From JAZQQB01 sp045628865 (GTDB taxonomy: Bacteria; Bacillota; Clostridia; Lachnospirales; Lachnospiraceae): DNA of 64,000 nt. A model generated the notes under the pieces. That model was not told where the DNA came from. It did no database searches and saw nothing but the letters and a program-made list of their open reading frames with translations. Made by a program: the position numbers and the translations under genes. The stretch is from positions 24,503 to 88,502 of the forward strand of contig JAZQQB010000041.1 in NCBI GenBank assembly GCA_045628865.1, in the 5' to 3' direction. Positions 45,019 through 54,063 of this stretch are shown one piece after another; position 1 is the stretch's first letter; each line of letters opens with the position of its first letter.

Positions 45019-46530
45019 CTATTGAAGTTCAAATAACTTTCTCTTTCGATCAATCATTTCCTCAATTCTTTCAATGTATAAATCCACATCCTTTACATTA
45101 TCGCATCTCTCGATCCTACCGTTTCCAAACACTCTCTTGGTCACTGATCCCGCACCGATGGCGATAATGGTCTGAACCTCCTCCATGATCAGGATATTGT
45201 AAAGTCCTGCCTTTCCATCCTTTGCATATCCAACATTTTCAAAATTTCCTGACATATTCTTTTGACGGTACAAGTAATATGGCTTCATATCCATATCCTT
45301 TGCACCATTTACCGCAATGGTCATGGTCTCATCTGTATTCTTAAGCATATCCATTCCGTTTTCTTCAATCCACTGGCTAAGTCTGGATGCTCGCTTGATT
45401 GCCAGAGAATGAATGGTTAAGGAATCCGGATTACATTTCTTCACTTCCTCAAGGGTATAAGCCACTTCATCAGCACCCTCTCCCGGAAGTCCTAAAATAA
45501 GATCCATATTGATGTTATCAAATCCTGCTTCTCTTGCAAGTAAAAATGCCTGTTTTGTCTGCTCTACCGTATGCTGACGTCCAATAAATTTCAATGTTTC
45601 CTGTACAAAAGTCTGAGGATTTACCGAAATTCTTGTGATACCATGTGCTTTCAATACCTTCAATTTATCCAGAGTAATACTATCCGGTCTTCCGGCCTCC
45701 ACTGTAAACTCCTGTAAATGGCTAAGATCCAATGTAGTCTCAATTTTTGTCAAAAGCTTATCCAATTCCTCTGGCTCTAAGGTAGTTGGTGTACCGCCGC
45801 CAATATAAATAGTATCCAGATATTCTCCCTTATGTTGCACCGAAACCGCATCAATTTCCTTAGACAGCGCATCCAAATAATCGTTGACCTTCTTTTTGTG
45901 TACCGAAATCGGGTAAGACGTAAAGGAACAGTACAAACAGGTCGTAGGACAGAACGGAATTCCAATATACAAAGAATATCCATTTCTAAAATGAAGACCC
46001 GATAAAAGCTCTTTTTCTCTTTTAGCAATGTCCACACTCAAAGCTGCCTTTTCATCATTGGCAAAATATTCTTCTTTCATATAGGCTTCTATGTCTTTCT
46101 CAGCCTTTCCTTCTTCTAAAAGTCCCATAGCAATCTTCGTAGGTCTGATTCCTGTTAAAATTCCCCATGGGAGCACCTTTCCGGTCGCTTTTTGAAGTGC
46201 GATATACAAATCCTGTTTAAAGCAGTTCTTCAATTCATTTTTCGGAGTATCCAAAGAAAGTTCCTTTTGAGTGGTAATAACAGCCTCATCTGAAACATAA
46301 GGATTAACCAGACTCATATTCAATGGATTTTTGGAAGCATTCTCATAAACAATCAGATCCTGTAGCAATTCAATTTTATATGTTTTCTTTTCCTGATCAA
46401 TTTCTAATAATAAAAATGCACCCTTTTTTTCTTCATAGTCAATTCTCATATCCTCTGTTGGATAAAAAGACTTCACCAGGGAATTGATATCATATGAATA
46501 TGTTTCATCATTGCTATATACTACTAACAT
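45019..46530 (-). CDS. hemZ: HemZ-type oxygen-independent coproporphyrinogen oxidase-like radical SAM protein
   Basis: 503 residues. An N-terminal domain of about 175 residues characteristic of HemZ precedes a HemN-like radical SAM core with CPTTCLYC (Cys194, 198, 201), IYIGGGTPTTL and GLPGEG. It may act in haem synthesis or as a related radical SAM enzyme; no other haem gene is nearby. AGGAG ribosome site. 27 bp after the MBL gene. Confidence 0.9.
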   Translation of the reverse strand: MLVVYSNDETYSYDINSLVKSFYPTEDMRIDYEEKKGAFLLLEIDQEKKTYKIELLQDLIVYENASKNPLNMSLVNPYVSDEAVITTQKELSLDTPKNELKNCFKQDLYIALQKATGKVLPWGILTGIRPTKIAMGLLEEGKAEKDIEAYMKEEYFANDEKAALSVDIAKREKELLSGLHFRNGYSLYIGIPFCPTTCLYCSFTSYPISVHKKKVNDYLDALSKEIDAVSVQHKGEYLDTIYIGGGTPTTLEPEELDKLLTKIETTLDLSHLQEFTVEAGRPDSITLDKLKVLKAHGITRISVNPQTFVQETLKFIGRQHTVEQTKQAFLLAREAGFDNINMDLILGLPGEGADEVAYTLEEVKKCNPDSLTIHSLAIKRASRLSQWIEENGMDMLKNTDETMTIAVNGAKDMDMKPYYLYRQKNMSGNFENVGYAKDGKAGLYNILIMEEVQTIIAIGAGSVTKRVFGNGRIERCDNVKDVDLYIERIEEMIDRKRKLFELQ

Positions 46531-46557
46531 TTCTTTGCTCCTAATTATTTCTATTGC

Positions 46558-47193
46558 TTATGCAGTAAATGGATTTCCTGCTTTCTCATCACCAATTGTG
46601 GTGCACTCACCATGTCCTGGCAGGCAAATTGTTTCTTCTGGAAGAACATACAATTTTTCTTTGATCGAACGGACAATCTGACTCATAGAGCCTGTCTCAA
46701 AATCAGTTCGTCCAACAGAACCCTGGAACAAGGTATCTCCTGTCACCAAAAGATTATATTCTTCAAAATAATAACAGCAGCTTCCGCAAGTATGTCCTGG
46801 AGTTGCGATCATCTTGCATTTCATACCTGCAAGCTCAATTTCATCTCCATCTTTTACCCAGTGTTCTGGCTCAATGGTGTACTCTCTTCTCATAAAACCA
46901 GTAGACAAGTTAATATCAGCATTTTCGCAAACAACCTTTTCATCAATATTGCAATAAGCCTCAGCTCCTGATAACTGCTGTAATCTCTTCATACCAAGCA
47001 TATGATCAAAGTGTGCATGAGTCAGTAAGATTCCTGCACAGGTTAGTCCATTTTTGGAAAGTTCATTAAAAATAGTCTCTCCTTTATCAGCAGGATCTAC
47101 CACGATTGCTTCTTTGCTTCCCTCTAAATAGATATAATAACAATTTGTCTGACATACGCTTAAAATAATTCTTCCTAATTTTAAATTATTCAA
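46558..47193 (-). CDS. MBL-fold metallo-hydrolase, glyoxalase II-like
   Basis: 211 residues with THAHFDHMLG (His59, His61, Asp63, His64), TPGHTCGS, VTGDTLFQG and CLPGHGECT, a full two-metal site. YcbL/glyoxalase II-like subgroup that hydrolyses thioesters such as S-lactoylglutathione; exact substrate unknown. TTG start at 47193 with AGGAGGG 8 bases before it. Located between rel and hemZ, a common Clostridia order. Confidence 0.92.
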   Translation of the reverse strand: MNNLKLGRIILSVCQTNCYYIYLEGSKEAIVVDPADKGETIFNELSKNGLTCAGILLTHAHFDHMLGMKRLQQLSGAEAYCNIDEKVVCENADINLSTGFMRREYTIEPEHWVKDGDEIELAGMKCKMIATPGHTCGSCCYYFEEYNLLVTGDTLFQGSVGRTDFETGSMSQIVRSIKEKLYVLPEETICLPGHGECTTIGDEKAGNPFTA

Positions 47194-47216
47194 ACTTACT
47201 CCCTCCTACTAAACAA

Positions 47217-47240
47217 AGGGGTGAAATAACTTTCACCCCT
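47217..47240 (-). terminator. Hairpin after rel
   Basis: Perfect 10-bp stem AGGGGTGAAA/TTTCACCCCT, 4-base loop, weak T-run (TTTGTTTAG) on the minus strand; a partial terminator between rel and the MBL gene. Confidence 0.65.
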
Positions 47241-47267
47241 CATAAAAGTTCCTAAAACATTTTTTCA

Positions 47268-49541
47268 TCAACCAGTTGTTCTCTCGATATCAATTACGCT
47301 TTCAATGGAACGGATTTTTTCAATAACCCTGTTCAATTCTTCTCTGCCGGAAATTTCAAATGATGTAGCCAAGGTTGCAATACCATCCTTTGAAGTTCTT
47401 GTATTCATGGACAGAATATCAATATTCTTCTCAGTAAGAGTCCTTGATATATCAACCAAAAGACCACTTCTATTGTTGGCATAAATGGTAATCTCTGCAA
47501 AATATTTTGCTTCGTGGTTCTCTTCATGCTGCCACTCTGCATCAATCATTCTGGCTCTATCAAACTCTGATAAGTTTAACATATTGATACAGTCTGTTCG
47601 ATGGATGGAAATGCCTCGTCCTCTTGTTACAAAACCAACGATTTCATCACCTGGTACCGGACTACAGCATTTCGAGAAACGAACTGCTAAATCATGAATA
47701 CCTTTTACAACGATACCACTCTTTGATTTCGGCTCCATGCTTCTAACCGGTGTATTATCAGCAATCTGCTGTAATACCTCTTCATTGCTCATAACCTTCT
47801 TATGATCCTGGTCATAAAGCTCCTGAAGCTTATTGGCAACCTGTCCTTCCTTCATGGCTCCATGGCCGATGGCAGCTAACACTGCATCCCAGTCTGAAAA
47901 ACCATACTTTTTCTGGATAACCTGTGTATATTCAGGCTTTAACAGATCTGATAATACCATGGACTTACTCTTACAATAAGCCGCAAGTACATCCTTACCT
48001 TTGTTGATATTCTCTTCCTTAAACTCTGCCTTAAACCACTGATTGATCTTGTTCTTCGCCTGAGCACTTTTTACAAGCTTTAACCAGTCTCTGCTTGGGC
48101 CCTTGGAGTTCTGAGAAGTGATAACCTCTATACGATCACCATTCTTAATCTCATAATCAATGGTAACAAGCTTTCCATTGACTCTGGCACCAACCATTTT
48201 ATTACCAACTGCACTATGAATGCTGTAGGCAAAATCAATCGGTGTAGAACCTGCTGGTAAATTTTTAACATCACCAGTAGGCGTAAAACAATATACATTA
48301 TCAGAAAAAAGATCCAGATCGCTCTTTAACAGATTCATAAATTCACGGTTATCTGACATGTCTCTCTGCCATTCCAGAATCTGTCTAAGCCAAACAAGCT
48401 TCTCTTCTTCCTGTCCATCTATCTTCTTTCCATTGGAAGCCTCTTTATACTTCCAGTGAGCAGCGATACCATACTCTGCTGTTCTATGCATTTCATAGGT
48501 ACGAATCTGCACTTCAAAAGGTTGTCCGGTAGAACCAATCAGTGTTGTATGCAACGACTGATACATATTCTCCTTTGGCATGGCAATATAATCCTTGAAA
48601 CGTCCTGGAATTGGTTTGTACATTTCATGAATCACACCAAGCGCTGCATAACAGTCCTTCACAGATTCTACAATGATACGAACTGCAAAAAGATCATATA
48701 TCTGATCCAGTGTCTTATTCTGGTTCTTCATCTTACGATAAATACTAAAGAAATGCTTAACTCGTCCATCTACCTTTGCTTCAATCTGTGCATTACTGAT
48801 GTGTTCATTTACTTCATCCACCAAAGACTCAACGTAGGCTTCACGTTCAATTTTTCTGCTAGCGATCTTATCCACAAGATCATAATAAATCTCGGGTTCC
48901 AAATACTTCAAAGAAAGATCATCCAATTCAATCTTGATCTTACTGATACCAAGTCTTTGTGCGATTGGGCAATATATATCAAGAGTTTCCTTTGCAATTC
49001 GCATCTGAGATTCTCTTGGCTGAAACTTTAGGGTACGCATATTGTGCAGTCTATCGGCAAGCTTAATCATGATGACGCGAATATCCTTCGCCATTGCCAA
49101 AAACATCTTTCTTAAGTTTTCAGCCTGCATCTGAAGTCTGTCTTCCTTAAACTGTAGCTTCTCTAACTTGGTCACGCCATCTACTAAAAGTTCAATATCA
49201 TCACCAAACTCCTGGGCCAGTTCCTTCTCAGTCCACTCTGTATCTTCGATTACATCATGCAAAAGTCCTGCAACAATGGTCTCCTTATCCATTTCTAAAT
49301 CAGCTAAGATAATACCTACTGACAATGGATGGATGATATATGGTTCTCCTGACTTTCTTACCTGGGTCTTATGTGCGTCGTATGCTACCTGATATGCTTT
49401 TTCAATAAGGCTGATATCGTCAGAAGGATGATATTTTCGGACACGTGCAATCAAGTCCGAATACAGTTCTTCCGGACTTTTGCTTTTTTCTACGTATTCT
49501 TTTCCTTCTTCAACAACTTTACCAATACAGGTCTCTTCCAT
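47268..49541 (-). CDS. rel: Bifunctional (p)ppGpp synthetase/hydrolase
   Basis: 757 residues, full-length Rel: HD hydrolase (GLLHDVIEDTEWT and KLADRLHNMRT, about 40-200), synthetase domain (about 230-350, with a YQSLHTTLIG stretch), TGS (TPTGDVKNLPAGSTPIDFAY, about 400-460), zinc-finger-like CCSPVPGDEIVGF and a C-terminal ACT domain. Both activities appear intact. 63 bp downstream of apt, the common apt-rel pair. Confidence 0.97.
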   Translation of the reverse strand: MEETCIGKVVEEGKEYVEKSKSPEELYSDLIARVRKYHPSDDISLIEKAYQVAYDAHKTQVRKSGEPYIIHPLSVGIILADLEMDKETIVAGLLHDVIEDTEWTEKELAQEFGDDIELLVDGVTKLEKLQFKEDRLQMQAENLRKMFLAMAKDIRVIMIKLADRLHNMRTLKFQPRESQMRIAKETLDIYCPIAQRLGISKIKIELDDLSLKYLEPEIYYDLVDKIASRKIEREAYVESLVDEVNEHISNAQIEAKVDGRVKHFFSIYRKMKNQNKTLDQIYDLFAVRIIVESVKDCYAALGVIHEMYKPIPGRFKDYIAMPKENMYQSLHTTLIGSTGQPFEVQIRTYEMHRTAEYGIAAHWKYKEASNGKKIDGQEEEKLVWLRQILEWQRDMSDNREFMNLLKSDLDLFSDNVYCFTPTGDVKNLPAGSTPIDFAYSIHSAVGNKMVGARVNGKLVTIDYEIKNGDRIEVITSQNSKGPSRDWLKLVKSAQAKNKINQWFKAEFKEENINKGKDVLAAYCKSKSMVLSDLLKPEYTQVIQKKYGFSDWDAVLAAIGHGAMKEGQVANKLQELYDQDHKKVMSNEEVLQQIADNTPVRSMEPKSKSGIVVKGIHDLAVRFSKCCSPVPGDEIVGFVTRGRGISIHRTDCINMLNLSEFDRARMIDAEWQHEENHEAKYFAEITIYANNRSGLLVDISRTLTEKNIDILSMNTRTSKDGIATLATSFEISGREELNRVIEKIRSIESVIDIERTTG

Positions 49542-49604
49542 GACTGATACCCTGCCTTTCGAAAAATAATACTTATCTATAGAACATAATAAAAATCATT
49601 ATAA

Positions 49605-50129
49605 TTATTTACCATCATAAGATAATGCAGCATCTAAACGATAACCAGCAATCTTTTCTCTTCCCTTTAATCCAGCAAGCTCAATCAAAACAGAAACACC
49701 TACAACTTCTCCACCAAGAGATTCTACTAATTTAATCATAGCCTCTGTAGTACCGCCTGTAGCGATTAAATCGTCTACCAATAATACCTTCTGACCTGGT
49801 TTAATAGCATCCTTATGCATTTCGATTGTTGCTGTGCCATACTCAAGATCATATTCCATTTCTACTGTTTCGCATGGTAATTTACCTTTTTTACGAATAA
49901 GTACGAATGGCTTTCCTAAATTGTAAGCGATAGGCATACCAAAGATAAATCCCCTTGATTCTGCACCAGCGATTACATCAATATCAAGATCCTTGATCAT
50001 ATCCTGCATGGTATCAATGGCAAGACGTAATCCATCTCCATCCTGTAAAACACTTGTTACATCTCTAAACATGATTCCTGGTTCTGGAAAATCTGGGATT
50101 GTTCTTACATATTCTTCTAACTTTTTCAT
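49605..50129 (-). CDS. apt: Adenine phosphoribosyltransferase
   Basis: Salvages adenine to AMP. 174 residues with IPDFPEPGIMFRDVT at the N-terminus, AGAESRGFIFG, RKKGKLP and the PRPP loop VLLVDDLIATGGT. Start at 50129 gives the family N-terminus (MKKLEEYV) with AGAGGA upstream; the frame is open 24 bases further. Confidence 0.96.
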   Translation of the reverse strand: MKKLEEYVRTIPDFPEPGIMFRDVTSVLQDGDGLRLAIDTMQDMIKDLDIDVIAGAESRGFIFGMPIAYNLGKPFVLIRKKGKLPCETVEMEYDLEYGTATIEMHKDAIKPGQKVLLVDDLIATGGTTEAMIKLVESLGGEVVGVSVLIELAGLKGREKIAGYRLDAALSYDGK

Positions 50130-50215
50130 CTGACTATCGTCCTCTCTGATCATATATATTTATGTATATTTCGTCCAAACAATATATACAATTGCAAAAA
50201 TAGCAATCATATTTT

Positions 50216-50244
50216 ATTATAATATCGTTGTCATAAAAAGTCAA
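50216..50244 (-). promoter_or_regulatory. Promoter of apt-rel
   Basis: TTGACT, exactly 17 bp, TATAAT on the minus strand. The -35 overlaps the stop codon of the lipase gene, so little or no terminator separates the two units. Confidence 0.75.
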
Positions 50245-51866
50245 TTCTCAAACCTCGCAGTATTGCTTTGTTCCGTGGCATTATAATAGTCTGTTTGCAA
50301 GGTTTCAAGAAGCTCAGACAGTTTTTTCACAAGAATTTGCTGATTTTCCATTTTTTTCAAAGTGCCTCTCATGGCAGCTTTTTCAAAAAGCTTCTCTGGT
50401 CCAAGGCTGTTTTTGATTCGAAGGACTGCATCAGAAACCTCCGACATTTGTTTTGTAATCCCCAAAAGATCTGAAGCACTTGTCTGAAAAGAACGATCAT
50501 CCATTCTGATCAAGCCAATAGTTCCAAAGGATTTACTATCAATGGCAATATCTGCTCCTGTATGATTCTTGATAGTAATCTCATTCATATCATTGTTCAC
50601 TTCATTCACACAATGAAGGATCATTTTTAACTGTTCTAAGGTCAACTCGATGCCAAACTTATCTTTGATCAGATCAAGAAGCTTTTTGTACACCCAGTCA
50701 GGAATATGATCCCCAACCACATTGATTCCGTCTACAATCAGATCAAAATACTTGGAATTCAACACTTCCTTTACCATATCCACATATTTGACATAATCTT
50801 CCATGCCAAATTCCTTCATAATCCCAGACACTTCATCTGCGAATTCCGGATTTGCCTGCTCGTATTCGATCAAATAGGCCAAAAGATATGCCAGGGTATC
50901 CTGATTTTCCTGTTCTTGGATCATCTCCATAATAATGTCTGTATTTCCCTTAAAGCCTTCCTCCACAAGTTCCCCTATAAGTGCCAAAGCCTCCACCTTC
51001 TGCTTTGGACTCAAGGAACGCAGATAGCTGTTTAAAAATTCATCCAGCGCCTTCATTTCCTTTCCCTGTCCTGTAGGCGAAGGTACCAGACTAAACTTTC
51101 CATCCTCCGAAAAATTGAAAAAAGTATTGGGACAATGGTTTTCCAAAAATCCACCCTCTCCATACTCATACCCCTTATAATAAGTAGTATTTCCAATATC
51201 ATTTAATAAAAGATTAACGTAGTCGTAATCCACATTGTTATTTTCAATCTTATACTGTCTTTGTTCGATCTGATCCTTGTAGTTTTCCATGAATTCATCG
51301 GAAAATCCCTGCCCATCAAAAGATACGCAACGATCCACACTTCCATCTAAAACTGTAATATATTTTGCCTTATTTCCACCCTTTGAATGTCCCGTCACCG
51401 TCACATAGTAATCGTCCAGACCACATTCTTTATAAGCCTCCTGGTACCAGTCAAGTGCATTTTGCTGCTGTTTGGAGCTCACATCTCCACCAGCGGTGAA
51501 ATCATCCTTCCATTCGTTCAAAGCTGTTCCTCGAAACGCAACCACAGCCTCCTTGCTGTCCGGATTCACAAAAACAGCACTATATCCACCACCGCCACCA
51601 TCTGCATTATCCCTATGGGTTGTGGCAATATTCATATTCATAAGATTCTCATCCTTAGAAACTGCCGTTAAGATATTCTCCCAATCCTGCTTCGACATGT
51701 AGGTTCCATAGTCTGCATTTTCTCCTGATGTAAGGAGATTCGCCATGGCACGTTCCACAACATTTCCAATGGTATCACCCGGCTGAAGCGCTGCCATAGG
51801 TGGTTGTGTCATATACATCAGATTTTCCAAAAGTAACAATTCCTCTGTTGATAGATTATCTGCCAT
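50241..51866 (-). CDS. Mbeg1-like lipase with C-terminal helical domain, putative type VII effector (cassette 2)
   Basis: 541 residues. N-terminal alpha/beta hydrolase: VVAFRGT (108-114), nucleophile elbow GHSKGG with Ser161, SFDGQG with probable Asp184. These line up with AFRGS, GHSLGG and SLDGPG of the lipase at 10836. A long middle helical region (about 290-430) follows and the last 100 residues are amphipathic helices. No signal peptide. Start ATG with AGGAGGAG. Ends the cassette of three WXG100-like genes and a partner protein. Secretion and toxicity are inferred. Confidence 0.8.
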   Translation of the reverse strand: MADNLSTEELLLLENLMYMTQPPMAALQPGDTIGNVVERAMANLLTSGENADYGTYMSKQDWENILTAVSKDENLMNMNIATTHRDNADGGGGGYSAVFVNPDSKEAVVAFRGTALNEWKDDFTAGGDVSSKQQQNALDWYQEAYKECGLDDYYVTVTGHSKGGNKAKYITVLDGSVDRCVSFDGQGFSDEFMENYKDQIEQRQYKIENNNVDYDYVNLLLNDIGNTTYYKGYEYGEGGFLENHCPNTFFNFSEDGKFSLVPSPTGQGKEMKALDEFLNSYLRSLSPKQKVEALALIGELVEEGFKGNTDIIMEMIQEQENQDTLAYLLAYLIEYEQANPEFADEVSGIMKEFGMEDYVKYVDMVKEVLNSKYFDLIVDGINVVGDHIPDWVYKKLLDLIKDKFGIELTLEQLKMILHCVNEVNNDMNEITIKNHTGADIAIDSKSFGTIGLIRMDDRSFQTSASDLLGITKQMSEVSDAVLRIKNSLGPEKLFEKAAMRGTLKKMENQQILVKKLSELLETLQTDYYNATEQSNTARFEN

Positions 51867-51875
51867 AGTCTCCTC

Positions 51876-52565
51876 CTATTCAATGATCAGTATTTTTGCG
51901 CCATTTGCTCCACAAGGTGCATGAAATAAGGTTTCTCCCGTTTCTCCCAGGGAAAAAATCTCTGGATGATACATAATTTCCATATGTCCCGGCAGCTTAT
52001 TTTCATTTTTAAATTTCTTTAGCTGCTCTATACAGGAAGTAGCTTTTTTCTCATCAGCCTGCAGATAGATCCTAGTTGTTCTATAGGGATCATATAGGAA
52101 CTCTTTGATCTCGGCCACACTTTCTTTTCCGGAAATTTCTTTCCCCTGACAGGTTGGAAATGTGGTATAGGCAAAACAGGTACAACCCAGCTGCTTTTTT
52201 ACCTCCTCTTCAATCCATGCATCATACCTTCCCCGAAGCAAAAATCCGTAAAAATTATCCTCACAGTAAAAGGTTCCATTTTCTTTTTCATGAAGATAGG
52301 TATAAAACGTACACTGATCATCCCCTGACGTCTTATCATAGTACTCCACCTTAGTAAACGCACTAAGCTTACTTGATGGTTCAAACACAAAATATTCAAA
52401 ATCACGATCCGGATATTTTTCATTCATATAGGATAGGATACAACGTACTTTTTCCAAATCCTTCACCTGATGGGTATATAATTTTCCATCCTTGATACGA
52501 TCTTCATTGATATATGCCCTGCACATGATTTTTTCCTCCAGGGCTGTCATTTTCACTATTTCCAT
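51876..52565 (-). CDS. Cassette 2 partner protein, unknown function
   Basis: 229 residues, soluble, no signal peptide; mixed alpha/beta with EEEVKKQLG and TTRIYLQADEKKA. These match short stretches of the 274-residue protein in cassette 1, at the same place just before the lipase. It lacks that protein's long acidic N-terminus. Likely a dedicated partner (chaperone, adaptor or immunity protein) of the lipase; family name not recognised. 9 bp from the lipase gene. Confidence 0.75.
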   Translation of the reverse strand: MEIVKMTALEEKIMCRAYINEDRIKDGKLYTHQVKDLEKVRCILSYMNEKYPDRDFEYFVFEPSSKLSAFTKVEYYDKTSGDDQCTFYTYLHEKENGTFYCEDNFYGFLLRGRYDAWIEEEVKKQLGCTCFAYTTFPTCQGKEISGKESVAEIKEFLYDPYRTTRIYLQADEKKATSCIEQLKKFKNENKLPGHMEIMYHPEIFSLGETGETLFHAPCGANGAKILIIE

Positions 52566-52610
52566 AAGTAGATTTCCTTTCTTGGCATGTTATCCATTTT
52601 TGCTCCCGAA

Positions 52611-52931
52611 CTAACCCTTCTTGGATATAATCGTCTTAGCAATGGTGATTGCTTTCATTTCTGCCTCGTAAAGTCTTTTAGCTTCCACCTCAAGTGTATC
52701 TCCTATGGTTTTTAGCTTTCTTGCAGTCTTTACAATATCCGCTCTGATCTCTTCTGCCTTTTTCTGATATGCATCTGATGCATAACCATCCCACTGCCCC
52801 GATAGTTTTTTCATGCAGTCCATCAGACGTTTGTCCGCAATCGTCTGATAAACCACACCGCATTCCTGTAATCTCTTCGCATTCTCAATCGCCTGTTCAA
52901 AATCAATCTTGATCTGTGCCTCTGTTTTCAA
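52611..52931 (-). CDS. WXG100-like small helical protein (type A of cassette 2)
   Basis: 106 residues, helical, GQWDGYASDAYQKK at the turn and YEAEMKAITIAKTI near the end, matching gene A of cassette 1 (13766-14116). TTG start at 52931 after GGGGGA. In this cassette it is third, in cassette 1 it is first. Probable partner of the lipase helical domain. Confidence 0.85.
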   Translation of the reverse strand: MKTEAQIKIDFEQAIENAKRLQECGVVYQTIADKRLMDCMKKLSGQWDGYASDAYQKKAEEIRADIVKTARKLKTIGDTLEVEAKRLYEAEMKAITIAKTIISKKG

Positions 52932-52952
52932 ACTATTTCCCCCTGTCTATAT

Positions 52953-53294
52953 TCACCCCAAAATATCCCCTGGAAGTTCTTCTGCAATAGCTTCAACCTG
53001 TTGTTCCGTTGCTGCATAAACCTGTGAGATCTGTTTTAGCACCTCAATATCCTGCTGGCAATTTTTCACCATACGTTCCATTTGGGTTTTCTTTTTGATA
53101 AACTCTGCCCGAAAAGCATCCCCTGCACTTCCAATCCAGTAATATCCTGTTTTTTTCTGAATCCTATCCAGTTCTTCAAAATCACGTATCACTTGTAAAA
53201 CCTCGCCAAACGCTTCTAAAGCTTTAGCATTTAACTCCTCTGGAGTGACTAACAATGCGTTTAAAAAGGCTGCGCCATTTGGTATATGTAACAT
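52953..53294 (-). CDS. WXG100-like small helical protein (type C of cassette 2)
   Basis: 113 residues; helix, YYWIGSAGDAF turn, helix, ending ELPGDILG as in gene C of cassette 1 (ALPGDVLL). The shared end motif in both copies suggests a conserved contact or export tail. ATG with GGGGT upstream. Second gene of the cassette. Confidence 0.85.
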   Translation of the reverse strand: MLHIPNGAAFLNALLVTPEELNAKALEAFGEVLQVIRDFEELDRIQKKTGYYWIGSAGDAFRAEFIKKKTQMERMVKNCQQDIEVLKQISQVYAATEQQVEAIAEELPGDILG

Positions 53295-53353
53295 AGGTGT
53301 ACCCCTTTCTTATTTTCTAAATCTTCTTTTTTTCCTTCATGCGATCCTAAAAT

Positions 53354-53644
53354 CTATACCTTTATCGATTCGATCAGTTCTTTGGCACTCCTTTCATTTT
53401 TTTCATATAAAACACCACATTCATTTAAGTCATTTGCCATCTCACGCAATGACTCAAATATTTTCTGAAACTCAGCTCCATCCGTCCTGATCCTGTTTGC
53501 AAAAGCTAAACTCGCGCTTCCTTTCCACATTCCTGACAAAGTACTCATGGTTTCCAGCAGTTTATTCACATCCTGAATGCTTTTCTCCACATAGGAGAAA
53601 AACTCCTCATAATCTGTTTTCAATGCTCTTGTTTCTACTTCCAT
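53354..53644 (-). CDS. WXG100-like small helical protein (type B of cassette 2)
   Basis: 96 residues with SGMWKGSASLAF at the turn and YEKNERSAKELIESIKV at the end, matching gene B of cassette 1. First gene of cassette 2. Start at 53644: AAGGGGG lies 6 bases before the ATG; 12 upstream residues in the open frame come from the leader. Confidence 0.85.
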   Translation of the reverse strand: MEVETRALKTDYEEFFSYVEKSIQDVNKLLETMSTLSGMWKGSASLAFANRIRTDGAEFQKIFESLREMANDLNECGVLYEKNERSAKELIESIKV

Positions 53645-53680
53645 ATAATCCCCCTTATTTATATTTATTAGATAAAACAC

Positions 53681-53723
53681 AAAAAGCTGCTTGAACTATC
53701 CATAAAGAAATTCAAACAGCTTT
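53681..53723 (-). terminator. Terminator between small membrane gene and cassette 2
   Basis: Stem AAAGCTGTTTGAA/TTCAAGCAGCTTT with one mismatch, 15-base loop and TTTTTGTGTTTT tail on the minus strand. Confidence 0.75.
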
Positions 53724-53740
53724 CATTATTCATTCATATT

Positions 53741-53992
53741 TTAAGGTGTATCAGACATACTGACACCCTGATCTTCTAGTGTTGTTTCCGTAGTTTCTCC
53801 TATATTCTTTTCCGCATGCGTCTGCCTGTATTCCGCCAGACTCTGCCCGCCAAGAATAGAAGATCGTGACAAGATCACCACCAAAACAAATAAAGCAATA
53901 AGCATCCCCACTCCATAAAGCAGGTTTTTCTTCATATCATCCCCACCCGGCATCTGAAACGTCGGTCTCTTCTTCTGCTCATACTTCTTCAT
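53741..53992 (-). CDS. Small single-TM protein of unknown function
   Basis: 83 residues: basic cytosolic start (KKYEQKKRPTFQ), one membrane helix (about 22-41) and an acidic, Thr-rich outside tail. Ribosome site GAGGGG. Not recognised. A terminator separates it from the lipase cassette, so co-expression is uncertain. Confidence 0.7.
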   Translation of the reverse strand: MKKYEQKKRPTFQMPGGDDMKKNLLYGVGMLIALFVLVVILSRSSILGGQSLAEYRQTHAEKNIGETTETTLEDQGVSMSDTP

Positions 53993-54063
53993 ATTTTTTC
54001 CCCTCTCTAACTTGTATCATATCAAATTTTCAGATTATCGACAAGTTATTGACAAAAAAAGAA

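Noticed and set aside
48456..49031. 191-codon open frame antisense to rel
   Set aside because: It lies wholly within rel, has no ribosome site and gives a Cys/His/Ile-rich composition typical of antisense reading of a conserved gene.
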